From assembly GCA_045617525.1 (NCBI GenBank), contig JAZLIT010000206.1, forward strand, positions 1-30,437: 30,437 nt of DNA, in the 5' to 3' direction. Source of the stretch: JAZLIT01 sp045617525 (GTDB lineage: Bacteria; Bacillota; Bacilli; Bacillales_A; Planococcaceae). How positions within the stretch are numbered: position 1 is the first letter of the stretch; each line of letters starts with the position of its first letter. Position numbers and translations under genes: made by a program. The notes beneath the pieces are model-generated. The model searched no databases. It saw only the letters and a list, made by a program, of their open reading frames with translations, and had not been told where the DNA came from. Shown here in pieces: positions 15,848 through 23,624 of the stretch.

Positions 15848-16337
15848 TTAAAAGCACCTCCCATTCTTCCTTAAGCATTGGCTTTAGCTGTTCCTTTGCT
15901 CGGCGTAGCCTTGTTTTAACCGTGTTAATTGGTAAATGTAAGACGTTTCCTATTTCATTTAGTGTCATTTCCTCAAAATAATATAAAATGAGTGGCTCGC
16001 GGTATGTAATTTTTAGCGTTAAAATCGCATCACCAATTGTTTGGCGTTCTTGGCTTTCGACTAAACGGTCTGGCTCTTTACGTGCAGATTCAGTCGTCCA
16101 TTTTTCTTGAAACTGCATTTTACGGTAATGCCAGCTTTTCATATAATCTTTGCATTTGTTGATAGTAATACGTGCTAAATAGGCACGTAGCTGCCCACGT
16201 TCATCGTATTTTCCATGATAAAACTGAATGAAAACATCCTGCACAATATCTTCTGCGCTTTGATGATTTTTCGTGTAGAAATAAGCTAGCTGTAATAAAT
16301 GCCTAGTATGTTCTTCCATTATTTGCTCAAAGTCCAC
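15834..16337 (-). CDS. ECF-type RNA polymerase sigma factor
   Basis: A 167-residue sigma-70 family factor of the extracytoplasmic-function type. Region 2 shows Y-F-Y-T-K-N-H-Q-S-A-E-D-I-V-Q-D-V-F (about 19-36) and I-N-K-C-K-D-Y; region 4 shows the helix-turn-helix L-N-E-I-G-N-V-L-H-L-P-I and N-T-V-K-T-R-L-R-R-A (about 130-150). The GTG start at 16337 is chosen because AAAGGAGGT (16345-16353) lies upstream at normal spacing; the ATG at 16391 would put this ribosome site inside the gene. An ECF-type promoter lies about 30 bp upstream of the start, consistent with autoregulation. It is translationally coupled to the downstream membrane regulator. Confidence 0.9.
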   Translation of the reverse strand: MDFEQIMEEHTRHLLQLAYFYTKNHQSAEDIVQDVFIQFYHGKYDERGQLRAYLARITINKCKDYMKSWHYRKMQFQEKWTTESARKEPDRLVESQERQTIGDAILTLKITYREPLILYYFEEMTLNEIGNVLHLPINTVKTRLRRAKEQLKPMLKEEWEVLLNGSN

Positions 16338-16360
16338 GGTCGCCACCTCCTTTGTACAGT

Positions 16361-16390
16361 ATAAACGATTCCTAATTGGTGGATGTTTCA
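16361..16390 (-). promoter_or_regulatory. ECF-type promoter, probably autoregulatory
   Basis: On the minus strand, TGAAAC (16385-16390), a 17-bp spacer and CGTTTAT (16361-16367) match the ECF pattern (TGAAAC, 16-17 bp, CGT). It reads into the sigma gene. Confidence 0.65.
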
Positions 16391-16463
16391 AAATTATTAG
16401 TGAAATATTTTATTTCGGAAATGGAATTAATTTCGCTTAAAACTATTCTATCTGTTCTGAAAA

Positions 16464-16480
16464 TTTGCTAAAATAGCAAA
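16464..16480. promoter_or_regulatory. perfect palindrome before the ABC exporter, candidate operator
   Basis: TTTGCTA and TAGCAAA flank a 3-nt centre, overlapping a TAAAAT -10-like box (16469-16474) and lying 26 bp before the GTG start. The position suits a repressor site. Confidence 0.45.
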
Positions 16481-16505
16481 GGTTAGAGAAAGTGGGGGGA
16501 GAGAC

Positions 16506-18260
16506 GTGAATATATTTTTAAAATTAGACTGGTTTTTTAAAGAGCGCAAAAAAGAGTATAGTATCGGGTTATTGATGCTCTTACTCGTTGCGATTTTACA
16601 GCTAATTCCGCCGAAAGTAATCGGCTATACAATTGATGAAATCGGTGCGGGGACACTGACGAAGGAGTCACTAATAAAATGGATTGCGGTTGTGGTCGTT
16701 GTTGCACTAGTAATGTATGTGCTGCGTTTTTATTGGCGTAAAATGATTTTTGGCTCGTCGAACTATTTAGCGCGTCAATTGCGCGAGAAGCTGTTCCGCC
16801 ACTTTTCAAAAATGTCGCCGTCTTTTTACCAGCAGCGACGTGTTGGAGATTTAATGGCTCATGCCACAAATGACGTGAGCGCGGTGCAAAACACGGCAGG
16901 AAGCGGTGTTCTAACACTGTTTGACTCAATTTTAACGGGTGGGTTCGTGTTACTTGCGATGTCCATTACGATTGATTGGCGTCTGACGCTAATTGCGTTA
17001 ATTCCATTACCTTTAATGGCACTTTCGACAAGCTATTATGGGCGATTATTACATAAGCGATTCCGCGTTGCACAGGCTGCTTTCTCAGACCTCAACGATA
17101 AATCGCAGGAAAGTATTTCAGGTATGAAGGTTATTAAAACATTTGGCCATCAGCAAAATGATGTCGATGATTTTACGGTGCTTTCAAATGAAGTAGTGGC
17201 AAAGAATATGCAGGTGGCGAAAATTGATTCGCTATTTGATCCGACAATATCACTCGTTGTCGGGATTAGCTATATGCTGAGCTTGTCATTTGGTGCGAAA
17301 TTTATTGTTGATGGAGCGATGACAGTTGGAGATTTAATTGCATTCAATGCATATTTAAGTTTACTTGTCTGGCCAATGATGGCGATAGGGATGTTATTTA
17401 ATATTTTGGAACGTGGGAGTGCTTCCTATGATCGCATTCAATCACTGCTTGATATACCTGTTGAGATTGATGATAAATTTGGAGCAATAGATGTACGTCC
17501 AAGTGGCGATTTAAAGGTACATATTGATTCATTCCAATTCCCAAATGATGAGGCAGTCGCGCTACATAATGTTCATTTCGAGCTTAAGCAGGGTGAAACA
17601 CTGGGGATTGTAGGGAAAACGGGGGCTGGAAAAACGACAATTTTGAAGCTGCTACTACGTGAATTTGAGGGCTATAAAGGCTCGATTTCATATGGTGAGA
17701 GGTCGATTGACGATTATCGTAAAATCCGACTGCGCGGGGCAATTGGCTATGTACCACAGGATCATTTCCTATTTTCCGCGTCAATTTTCACAAATGTGGC
17801 GTTTACGAATCCAAATGCAGATAAGGAAGAAGTGTATGCAGCAGCTCGTATTGCTGCAATTCATGATGATATTGAAGCCTTTACAGAGGGCTACGCCACA
17901 ATTGTTGGCGAGCGTGGGGTTTCATTGTCAGGTGGGCAAAAACAGCGTATTTCAATTGCGCGTGCGTTAATGATGAAACCTGAATTGCTTATTTTAGACG
18001 ATTCATTATCTGCAGTTGATGCGAAGACAGAAGAGGCAATTTTACATGCGCTGAAACAGGAGCGTCAAGATTCAACGACGATTATCACGTCGCATCGATT
18101 AAGTGCAATCCAGCATGCTCATAAAATCATTGTAATGGATGCAGGTACAATTGCTGAAGCTGGTACGCATGCAGAGTTAATGGCGCGTAAAGGCAAATAT
18201 TATGAGATGTACGAATTACAGCAGCTAGAGGCGCTTGTAGAACAGGGTGGTGAGCAATGA
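16506..18260 (+). CDS. ABC exporter half, BmrC/YheI type (degenerate Walker B)
   Basis: A 584-residue fused transmembrane/ATPase protein of the multidrug exporter class, similar to Bacillus BmrC (YheI). Six membrane spans occupy about 18-300. The ATPase has Walker A G-K-T-G-A-G-K-T-T (370-378), a canonical signature L-S-G-G-Q (474-478) and Walker B ending L-D-D (D498, D499), where Asp499 replaces the usual catalytic Glu, as in BmrC. It therefore gives the good signature to one ATP site and the weak catalytic residue to the other. GTG start with a G-rich site just upstream. The stop overlaps the partner gene by 4 bp. Confidence 0.9.
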   Translation: MNIFLKLDWFFKERKKEYSIGLLMLLLVAILQLIPPKVIGYTIDEIGAGTLTKESLIKWIAVVVVVALVMYVLRFYWRKMIFGSSNYLARQLREKLFRHFSKMSPSFYQQRRVGDLMAHATNDVSAVQNTAGSGVLTLFDSILTGGFVLLAMSITIDWRLTLIALIPLPLMALSTSYYGRLLHKRFRVAQAAFSDLNDKSQESISGMKVIKTFGHQQNDVDDFTVLSNEVVAKNMQVAKIDSLFDPTISLVVGISYMLSLSFGAKFIVDGAMTVGDLIAFNAYLSLLVWPMMAIGMLFNILERGSASYDRIQSLLDIPVEIDDKFGAIDVRPSGDLKVHIDSFQFPNDEAVALHNVHFELKQGETLGIVGKTGAGKTTILKLLLREFEGYKGSISYGERSIDDYRKIRLRGAIGYVPQDHFLFSASIFTNVAFTNPNADKEEVYAAARIAAIHDDIEAFTEGYATIVGERGVSLSGGQKQRISIARALMMKPELLILDDSLSAVDAKTEEAILHALKQERQDSTTIITSHRLSAIQHAHKIIVMDAGTIAEAGTHAELMARKGKYYEMYELQQLEALVEQGGEQ

Positions 18261-20032
18261 TGGAAAAGCAGCAAACAACGCTCTCAGGCAAGGAACAACG
18301 CGCCATCGTCATGCGTTTGATGGTCTATTTAAAACCGCATAAGAAAGCCGTTTTTTTAGCATTCTTCCTGCTTATTTTAACGGTTATTGGTGATATTGTC
18401 GGGCCATATTTAATCAAAGTATTTATTGATGATCATGTAATGGTGCGGAATTTTGACACGAATCCACTCATTTTCTTAGGGGTTAGCTATATGCTTATCC
18501 AACTATTAAATGTCGGCATTAGCTATTTTCAAAATATTAAATTCCAGGAAATTGCACTAAAAATAATACAGCAGTTACGTATCGATGTATTTGGCAAAAT
18601 TCATAAACTAGGCATGCGCTATTTTGACCGTGTACCAGCAGGTTCAATCGTATCGCGTGCCACAAATGATACAGAAGCCATTAAGGATATGTTCGTATCG
18701 GTGTTAATTAGCTTTGTGCAGGCATTCTTCCTGATTATCGGCGTATATGTTGCAATGTTTCTACTTAACCCCGTGCTGGCAGCATTTACGCTGATTTTAT
18801 TACCGTTCATTATTTTAGTCATTATCGCGTATCGAAAATACAGCTCGGTTGTGTATATGGAAATGCGCGAGCGTTTGGGACAATTGAATGCAAAGTTAAA
18901 TGAATCGCTATCAGGCATGAGTATTATTCAAGCTTTTCGCCAAGAGAAGCGTTTAAATGACGAGTTCGATGACATTAATGAAAAGCATTACAAGGCAATG
19001 ATGGACAACACAAAGCTAAACAGTTTACTGTTACGTCCGGTTGTCGATTTGATTTATTTCTTAGCTATTATTCTTTTGCTATCGTATTTTGGGATTACAT
19101 CATTTGATACGGCAGTAGAAGTGGGCGTAGTGTATGTGTTTATTACGTATATCAATCGTTTCTTTGATCCAATAAATCAGGTAATGGAGCGTCTGGCATT
19201 GTACCAGCAGGCCATTGTTGCGGCGAGTCGTGTGTTCGCTTTATTAGACGAAAACGAGCTAGAGCCGGCGCAAGCCGGTGCTGCAAAGCAAATTACGGAT
19301 GGGAAAATTGAGTTCCATGATGTGACATTTAGCTATGATGGGCAAAAGGACGTGCTAAAAAATATTTCATTCACGGTCAATCCTGGTGAAACTGTGGCAC
19401 TTGTTGGCCATACAGGGAGCGGGAAAAGCTCGATTATTAATCTGCTGATGCGTTTTTATGAGTTTGAACGCGGTGAGATTTTAATTGATGGCGTGTCCAC
19501 GAAGGCTTATTCACAAGGGGAGTTACGTGCGAAGTTAGGGCTTGTATTACAGGATCCATTCTTGTTCTACGGAGATATCCAGTCGAATATTCGTCTTTAC
19601 AACAAGGGAATATCAGATATAGATGTACGCGAGGCAGCGGAGTTTGTGCAGGCCAATGAGTTTATCGAGAAGCTGCCAGATGGTTACTCGTCGAAAGTTT
19701 CGGAGCGTGGGTCAACGTTCTCAAGTGGCCAGCGTCAATTAATTGCATTTGCGCGTACAGTTGCGACGAATCCGAGAGTGCTTGTACTAGATGAAGCAAC
19801 GGCTGCTATCGATACAGAAACGGAAATTGCAATTCAGGCTTCACTTGAAAAAATGCGTAAAGGACGTACAACGATTGCAATTGCGCACCGTTTATCAACG
19901 ATTCAAGATGCGGAGCAAATTTTAGTGCTGCATCAAGGGGAAATTGTCGAACGCGGGACGCATATGGAACTTTTAGCGCATAAAGGACTTTATCATAAAA
20001 TGTATCTATTACAAAATGGGATTGTGGAATAG
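18257..20032 (+). CDS. ABC exporter half, BmrD/YheH type (degenerate signature)
   Basis: A 591-residue partner of the preceding half-transporter, similar to Bacillus BmrD (YheH). Membrane spans fill about 32-325. Walker A is G-H-T-G-S-G-K-S-S (384-392); the signature is F-S-S-G-Q (488-492) in place of L-S-G-G-Q; Walker B ends L-D-E with intact catalytic Glu513. Together the two subunits make one consensus and one degenerate ATP site, the hallmark of heterodimeric multidrug exporters. The ATG overlaps the upstream stop (ATGATGG), implying coupled translation in equal amounts. Substrates are likely hydrophobic drugs or peptides, by family. A clear terminator follows. Confidence 0.9.
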   Translation: MMEKQQTTLSGKEQRAIVMRLMVYLKPHKKAVFLAFFLLILTVIGDIVGPYLIKVFIDDHVMVRNFDTNPLIFLGVSYMLIQLLNVGISYFQNIKFQEIALKIIQQLRIDVFGKIHKLGMRYFDRVPAGSIVSRATNDTEAIKDMFVSVLISFVQAFFLIIGVYVAMFLLNPVLAAFTLILLPFIILVIIAYRKYSSVVYMEMRERLGQLNAKLNESLSGMSIIQAFRQEKRLNDEFDDINEKHYKAMMDNTKLNSLLLRPVVDLIYFLAIILLLSYFGITSFDTAVEVGVVYVFITYINRFFDPINQVMERLALYQQAIVAASRVFALLDENELEPAQAGAAKQITDGKIEFHDVTFSYDGQKDVLKNISFTVNPGETVALVGHTGSGKSSIINLLMRFYEFERGEILIDGVSTKAYSQGELRAKLGLVLQDPFLFYGDIQSNIRLYNKGISDIDVREAAEFVQANEFIEKLPDGYSSKVSERGSTFSSGQRQLIAFARTVATNPRVLVLDEATAAIDTETEIAIQASLEKMRKGRTTIAIAHRLSTIQDAEQILVLHQGEIVERGTHMELLAHKGLYHKMYLLQNGIVE

Positions 20033-20055
20033 AGTTAAATTTATATTGGCATAAC

Positions 20056-20102
20056 ATACCCCTAAATCACTGCACTTTAAAGTGCTAGAGAAATAGGGGT
20101 AT
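20056..20102. terminator. bidirectional terminator after the ABC exporter
   Basis: ATACCCCTA (20056-20064) and TAGGGGTAT (20094-20102) form the outer stem; an inner GCACTTTAAAGTGC palindrome can extend it. It separates the exporter from the convergent hydrolase gene. Confidence 0.75.
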
Positions 20103-20115
20103 TCTTAATTTATAC

Positions 20116-21027
20116 TTATCCCATCACCAAAATCTCACTTCCCTCAACTAATTTAGAAACTACCTTCTTCAATACCTCTTCAGCCTCTGGAATCGGGAAT
20201 AGAGCAAAAGCGTGATTCATACCTTCGTATTCATTGTACTCAATTGCCACATCCTCAGACTGAGCACGTGCATGAAATCGCTGGGCATCTATAAGGAGCA
20301 TTTCAGCAGTCCCAACGAATATTGAAATAGCACCTAGCTGCTTAATGGGGCCATACATGGGGCTCAATAAAGGGTTTGTTAGCTCCATTTGTGCTGCCCA
20401 TTGCTCACCTAACATTTTTGCACCTAAACAGCCAATCATTGGGTCAATCGTCTCTAATTCAATATAAGCAGGGTCGTCAGCAGAAAGATCGAGCCAAGGC
20501 GAGAATAAAATAAGTTTAGAGGGTCCTTTACATTCAGCGAAAAACAGCTTTTGCGCAAACGCTAACGCAAGCCCACCTCCTGCAGAGTCTCCCATAAAGA
20601 CTAATTCATTTGGATCCTTACGCAATACATTCATATAAAATAAATCAAGTTGCTTATAGCAATCTTCATGCGTATTATCCGGTAGTTTTGGGTAAATCGG
20701 CACATAAATTTTATGACCGGTCTTCTTCGCAAGCTTGACTAAATAACGCCAATGGAAATTTGTGGGTTCATTAATGTACGCACCTCCTGGCAAGTACAAA
20801 ATCGTTTGCCCCGTATTCGAATTACTATTCAATACATACACATCCATTACGTCGTTTAATAACGTAAGTATGTGATGTTTTTTCATATATGCCGATGGTA
20901 AAGTATAGCGTGCCCGATTTCGATTGCCATCAATAAACGCTTGCATTGACGTCACACTTAAAAACTTCTTCTTACGCCCACTTAATACAACTATCTTTTC
21001 AAAAACGCGACTTTGCCAGCTTCTCAT
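20116..21027 (-). CDS. alpha/beta-hydrolase, hormone-sensitive-lipase type esterase
   Basis: A 303-residue predicted carboxylesterase. The oxyanion-hole motif is P-G-G-A-Y (80-84, in place of H-G-G), the nucleophile elbow G-D-S-A-G-G places Ser148, and the catalytic His lies in G-M-N-H-A-F near the C-terminus. The acid position, usually D in G-x-x-D, reads G-T-A-E-M-L-L here, so Glu or a nearby Asp (L-L-I-D) would complete the triad. No signal peptide is seen, so it is probably cytoplasmic. The ribosome site GGAGGT sits 7 bp before the ATG. It is a single gene, divergent from the DUF402 gene. The substrate is unknown. Confidence 0.85.
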   Translation of the reverse strand: MRSWQSRVFEKIVVLSGRKKKFLSVTSMQAFIDGNRNRARYTLPSAYMKKHHILTLLNDVMDVYVLNSNSNTGQTILYLPGGAYINEPTNFHWRYLVKLAKKTGHKIYVPIYPKLPDNTHEDCYKQLDLFYMNVLRKDPNELVFMGDSAGGGLALAFAQKLFFAECKGPSKLILFSPWLDLSADDPAYIELETIDPMIGCLGAKMLGEQWAAQMELTNPLLSPMYGPIKQLGAISIFVGTAEMLLIDAQRFHARAQSEDVAIEYNEYEGMNHAFALFPIPEAEEVLKKVVSKLVEGSEILVMG

Positions 21028-21232
21028 TCAATAACCTCCACTTTTTTTTATCTATTCCCTGCAAATGAATGCCAAAAGAGTAAAGATTCCACTGTTATAA
21101 CACGATATTTAGACAATTTATGAATTGACGGTTACACTTAAAGAAATGAAAATATGTAATAATCACTAAAATATGGTCTTCCAACGAGTTCTAGAATAAA
21201 AGACCTAACTAGAGATGAAAGGAGGAAGTAAT

Positions 21233-21778
21233 ATGAAACGAAAATACGGAAACCGTAAAGGCTGGGGGCGTATCGTCAAACAGCAATATACACAGCGGGA
21301 ATTTCAAGAAGTGAACTTTCACGGCCATGTCACATTAATGCGATTTGATGAAGTCATTCATCCGCTTTGGGCGCGCTACACAAATAAAACGATTTGCCTC
21401 GTTGAAAATGGCTCGTATATGCTACAGCAGTTTCCAATGGATGCTAAATACTGTATGACTACCTTTTTCTCACCAAAAGGAGAATTATTACAGTGGTATA
21501 TCGATATTATTTATGCAACAGGTTTAGAGGATGGCGTACCATACATGGACGACCTTTATTTAGATTTGATTGTCGTGCCAGCTGGTGAAGTTATCGAAAA
21601 GGATATCGATGAAATGGAGCAGGCTTTAGGAGAAGGTGTGGTAACACAGGAACAATATGATTTGGCATGGCGTTCATTTCATGAGGTAAAGGCAGCAATT
21701 GATGCAGATGATTTCCTTCTATTTGAGCTATCGAAAAAGCATTTCCAAGTGCTAAAGCTAGATTTCCAAACGAAATAG
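21233..21778 (+). CDS. DUF402 domain protein
   Basis: A 181-residue protein of the DUF402 family; characterised relatives are nucleoside-tri/diphosphate phosphatases and FomD-like hydrolases. The core signature is visible: F-S-P-K-G-E-L-L-Q-W-Y-I-D-I-I, then Y-M-D-D-L-Y-L-D-L-I-V-V-P and E-K-D-I-D-E-M-E-Q-A-L, with the acidic residues that bind metal in this fold. The start at 21233 is used because AAAGGAGG is located just upstream; the in-frame ATG at 21215 overlaps that site. N-terminal residues are very basic. It is monocistronic. A specific substrate cannot be assigned. Confidence 0.82.
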   Translation: MKRKYGNRKGWGRIVKQQYTQREFQEVNFHGHVTLMRFDEVIHPLWARYTNKTICLVENGSYMLQQFPMDAKYCMTTFFSPKGELLQWYIDIIYATGLEDGVPYMDDLYLDLIVVPAGEVIEKDIDEMEQALGEGVVTQEQYDLAWRSFHEVKAAIDADDFLLFELSKKHFQVLKLDFQTK

Positions 21779-21872
21779 CGCCATTCGAAATGAAGTATAC
21801 ATAATTCCCCGTAACGCTTTGCTAAAATTAATTGGGAAGAATGAACGATGAATTCAACTGAAATGTTCTTAT

Positions 21873-22033
21873 TTGCATACTAGTGTCATTGTGCTTGCAG
21901 GTTGTAGTTCAAATGATAACGTACTTATGCGTGTAATCGTAATTGAGACAAAAGTGATAATATAAAAGTGCAGGTTTGTAATGGTAGTATAGATGCGCAA
22001 AATAATTCTATGCAAGATGCAGAGGTTTTATAG
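21873..22033 (+). pseudogene. decayed lipoprotein gene
   Basis: One frame reads S-V-I-V-L-A-G-C-S-S-N-D-N (lipobox L-A-G-C, codons 21894-21905) but has no proper start and stops at 21963. A second frame continues with coding-like sequence (C-N-G-S-I-D-A-Q-N-N-S-M-Q-D-A-E-V-L) to a stop at 22031. Together they look like a small lipoprotein broken by a frameshift and internal deletions. The remaining sequence between 21779 and 22104 shows nothing else. Confidence 0.4.
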
Positions 22034-22104
22034 GTAAGAAATCAATGAAAAAATATAACAATAAGTATGAGGGAGAATTTATTTTTGCTAATCGGAATAT
22101 TTGA

Positions 22105-22134
22105 TGAATAAAAAAATCCTTTTGGCTCAAAATA
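22105..22134 (+). promoter_or_regulatory. putative SigG (forespore) promoter
   Basis: TGAATA (22105-22110), a 17-bp spacer, and CAAAATA (22128-22134, five of seven matches to CATACTA) fit the SigG consensus. The ribosome site TTGGAGGTG of the next gene begins about 10 bp downstream. Confidence 0.55.
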
Positions 22135-22158
22135 ATTGAGCTTGGAGGTGAAAATGAA

Positions 22159-22416
22159 ATGGACAAAAATAATAATAACCAAAACCAAAACCGTAACAAC
22201 CGTGAAGAGTTCTCTGAGGAATTAAACTTCAACAATCGTAACAACAATCAAAACAACAATCAAAACCGTAATCAAAACAACAATCAAAATCGTAACAACC
22301 TTGAAGAGTTCTCTGAGGAATTAGACTTCAACCGTAACAACAATCAAAACAATAATCAAAACCGCAATCAAAACAACAACAATCAAAACAACAATCAAAA
22401 TCGTAACAATCGCTAA
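22159..22416 (+). CDS. Asn/Gln-rich repeat protein, likely gamma-type small acid-soluble spore protein
   Basis: An 85-residue protein made almost only of N, Q, R, E and F. The unit E-E-F-S-E-E-L occurs at 16-22 and 49-55, exactly 33 residues apart, each followed by N/Q/R-rich linkers. Gamma-type SASP (SspE) has the same design: two repeats of about 30 residues in an N/Q-rich chain, each with a T-E-F-A-S-E site cut by the germination protease. Here E-E-F-S-E-E would be the corresponding, altered site. A SigG-like promoter lies upstream and TTGGAGGTG provides the ribosome site; a strong terminator follows. The role would be amino-acid storage in the spore core. Assignment rests on architecture and promoter, not on close sequence identity. 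Confidence 0.6.
   Translation: MDKNNNNQNQNRNNREEFSEELNFNNRNNNQNNNQNRNQNNNQNRNNLEEFSEELDFNRNNNQNNNQNRNQNNNNQNNNQNRNNR
22204..22410 (+). repeat. two tandem 99-bp coding repeats
   Basis: The segment beginning gaagagttctctgaggaatt at 22204 recurs at 22303, with N/Q/R codon tracts (aac-aat-caa-cgt) filling the rest of each unit. The period is 33 codons, so copy-number change keeps frame. Confidence 0.85.
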
Positions 22417-22453
22417 AGAAGTAACTCTTCAGTATAAGTTAATTTGAACTGAA

Positions 22454-22500
22454 CCCCGAGCAGGTTACTTTTAAAGTACCCTGTTCGGGGCTTTCTTTTT
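22454..22500 (+). terminator. strong terminator after the Asn-rich gene
   Basis: CCCCGAGCAGG...TACTTT pairs with AAAGTA..CCTGTTCGGGG (22454-22490) and is followed by a T-rich tail to 22500. Confidence 0.9.
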
Positions 22501-22568
22501 TAGTTTAGAGACATTATTGACAACTACTTAAGGCATAATAAGGGCACTTGATAAATAGGAGGAAGATT

Positions 22569-23426
22569 ATGGATAATGAAATGAATTATGGTAGTGACTA
22601 TAAATTTATGCCAATAACTTCAATAGGGAGTGGTGTCGGAATTGAGGTATTACCTGATTTATTTTGTCACACTGTCCAAATAGTCAACATCTGCTTATTT
22701 GGGAATCCAAAAAACAATGAATTTGTTTTAGTTGATGCAGGAATGCCTGAATCGGCAAACGAGATTATATCTGTCACCGAGGAACGATTTGGGGCAAATA
22801 GCCGACCGAAAGCCATTATTTTGACTCATGGGCATTTTGATCATGTCGGGGCTGTAATCGAACTAGTAAAGTATTGGGGAGTTCCAGTCTATGCCCATCA
22901 GATGGAGATGCCCTTCCTGACAGGTCAGAAAAGCTATCCTGAGCCGGACCCAACAGTTGAAGGAGGGATGGTGGCGAAAATTTCACCAATGTTTCCCAAC
23001 GAGCCGATTGACTTACGGAATAACGTACAAGTGCTTCCTAATGATGGAACGGTTCCTCATATGCCTGATTTTAAATGGATCCATACGCCAGGACATACTC
23101 CGGGTCATATTTCATTATTCAGAGAAAAAGACCGGGCGTTAATTGCTGGAGACGCTTTTGTCACGGTGAAACAAGAATACCTGTATAAAGTTTTAACACA
23201 GGAACAGGAAATAAGTGGTCCCCCTCGATATCTGACAACGGATTGGAAGGCAGCTAAGGAATCAGTAATTAAATTGGAAGCAATAAGTCCGACAGTTGCC
23301 GTCACAGGGCATGGCAACCCGATGTCTGGTGATCTACTGACTACAAGCCTGGAAAAACTTATGAAAGAATTTGATCAGATTGCTGTACCTGCTTACGGAA
23401 AGTATGTAGACAAAAATATACACTAA
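22569..23426 (+). CDS. metallo-beta-lactamase-fold hydrolase
   Basis: A 285-residue MBL-fold protein with the zinc motif T-H-G-H-F-D-H (H87, H89, D91, H92), H-T-P-G-H-T-P-G-H for the next metal ligand, G-D-A-F for the bridging Asp, and V-T-G-H-G for the last His. This is the glyoxalase II/YflN-like general hydrolase group; the substrate is unknown. The start at 22569 has AGGAGG at about 22557-22562; an in-frame ATG at 22548 lies before it. Codons include more G/C-ending choices (CCG, CTG, GGG) than neighbours, so recent acquisition is possible but not tested. No signal peptide. Confidence 0.85.
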   Translation: MDNEMNYGSDYKFMPITSIGSGVGIEVLPDLFCHTVQIVNICLFGNPKNNEFVLVDAGMPESANEIISVTEERFGANSRPKAIILTHGHFDHVGAVIELVKYWGVPVYAHQMEMPFLTGQKSYPEPDPTVEGGMVAKISPMFPNEPIDLRNNVQVLPNDGTVPHMPDFKWIHTPGHTPGHISLFREKDRALIAGDAFVTVKQEYLYKVLTQEQEISGPPRYLTTDWKAAKESVIKLEAISPTVAVTGHGNPMSGDLLTTSLEKLMKEFDQIAVPAYGKYVDKNIH

Positions 23427-23624
23427 CATGGGAAGTCGATTATGTTTTCCTCTGTTCAGGTACGCGCAAAAACAGACAGACCAGACCCTGTGCACTAAGA
23501 GGGTTTTATTGAAATAGATAATGATATGGATGAATTACTATTTCTATCCACGAAATAAAATCATAGACACGCTGCCGACAACAAGTTTATAATAACCTTT
23601 ATCGCAATCGAAAGGTGTTAAATT

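Noticed and set aside
22180..22410. CRISPR-like or simple-sequence repeat array
   Set aside because: The periodicity comes from N/Q/R codons in an open frame with its own ribosome site; there are no unique spacers of constant length.
22569..23426. Horizontally acquired MBL gene
   Set aside because: Codon use seems somewhat richer in G/C, but I could not measure it and no mobile-element traces flank the gene, so it is not reported as a finding.
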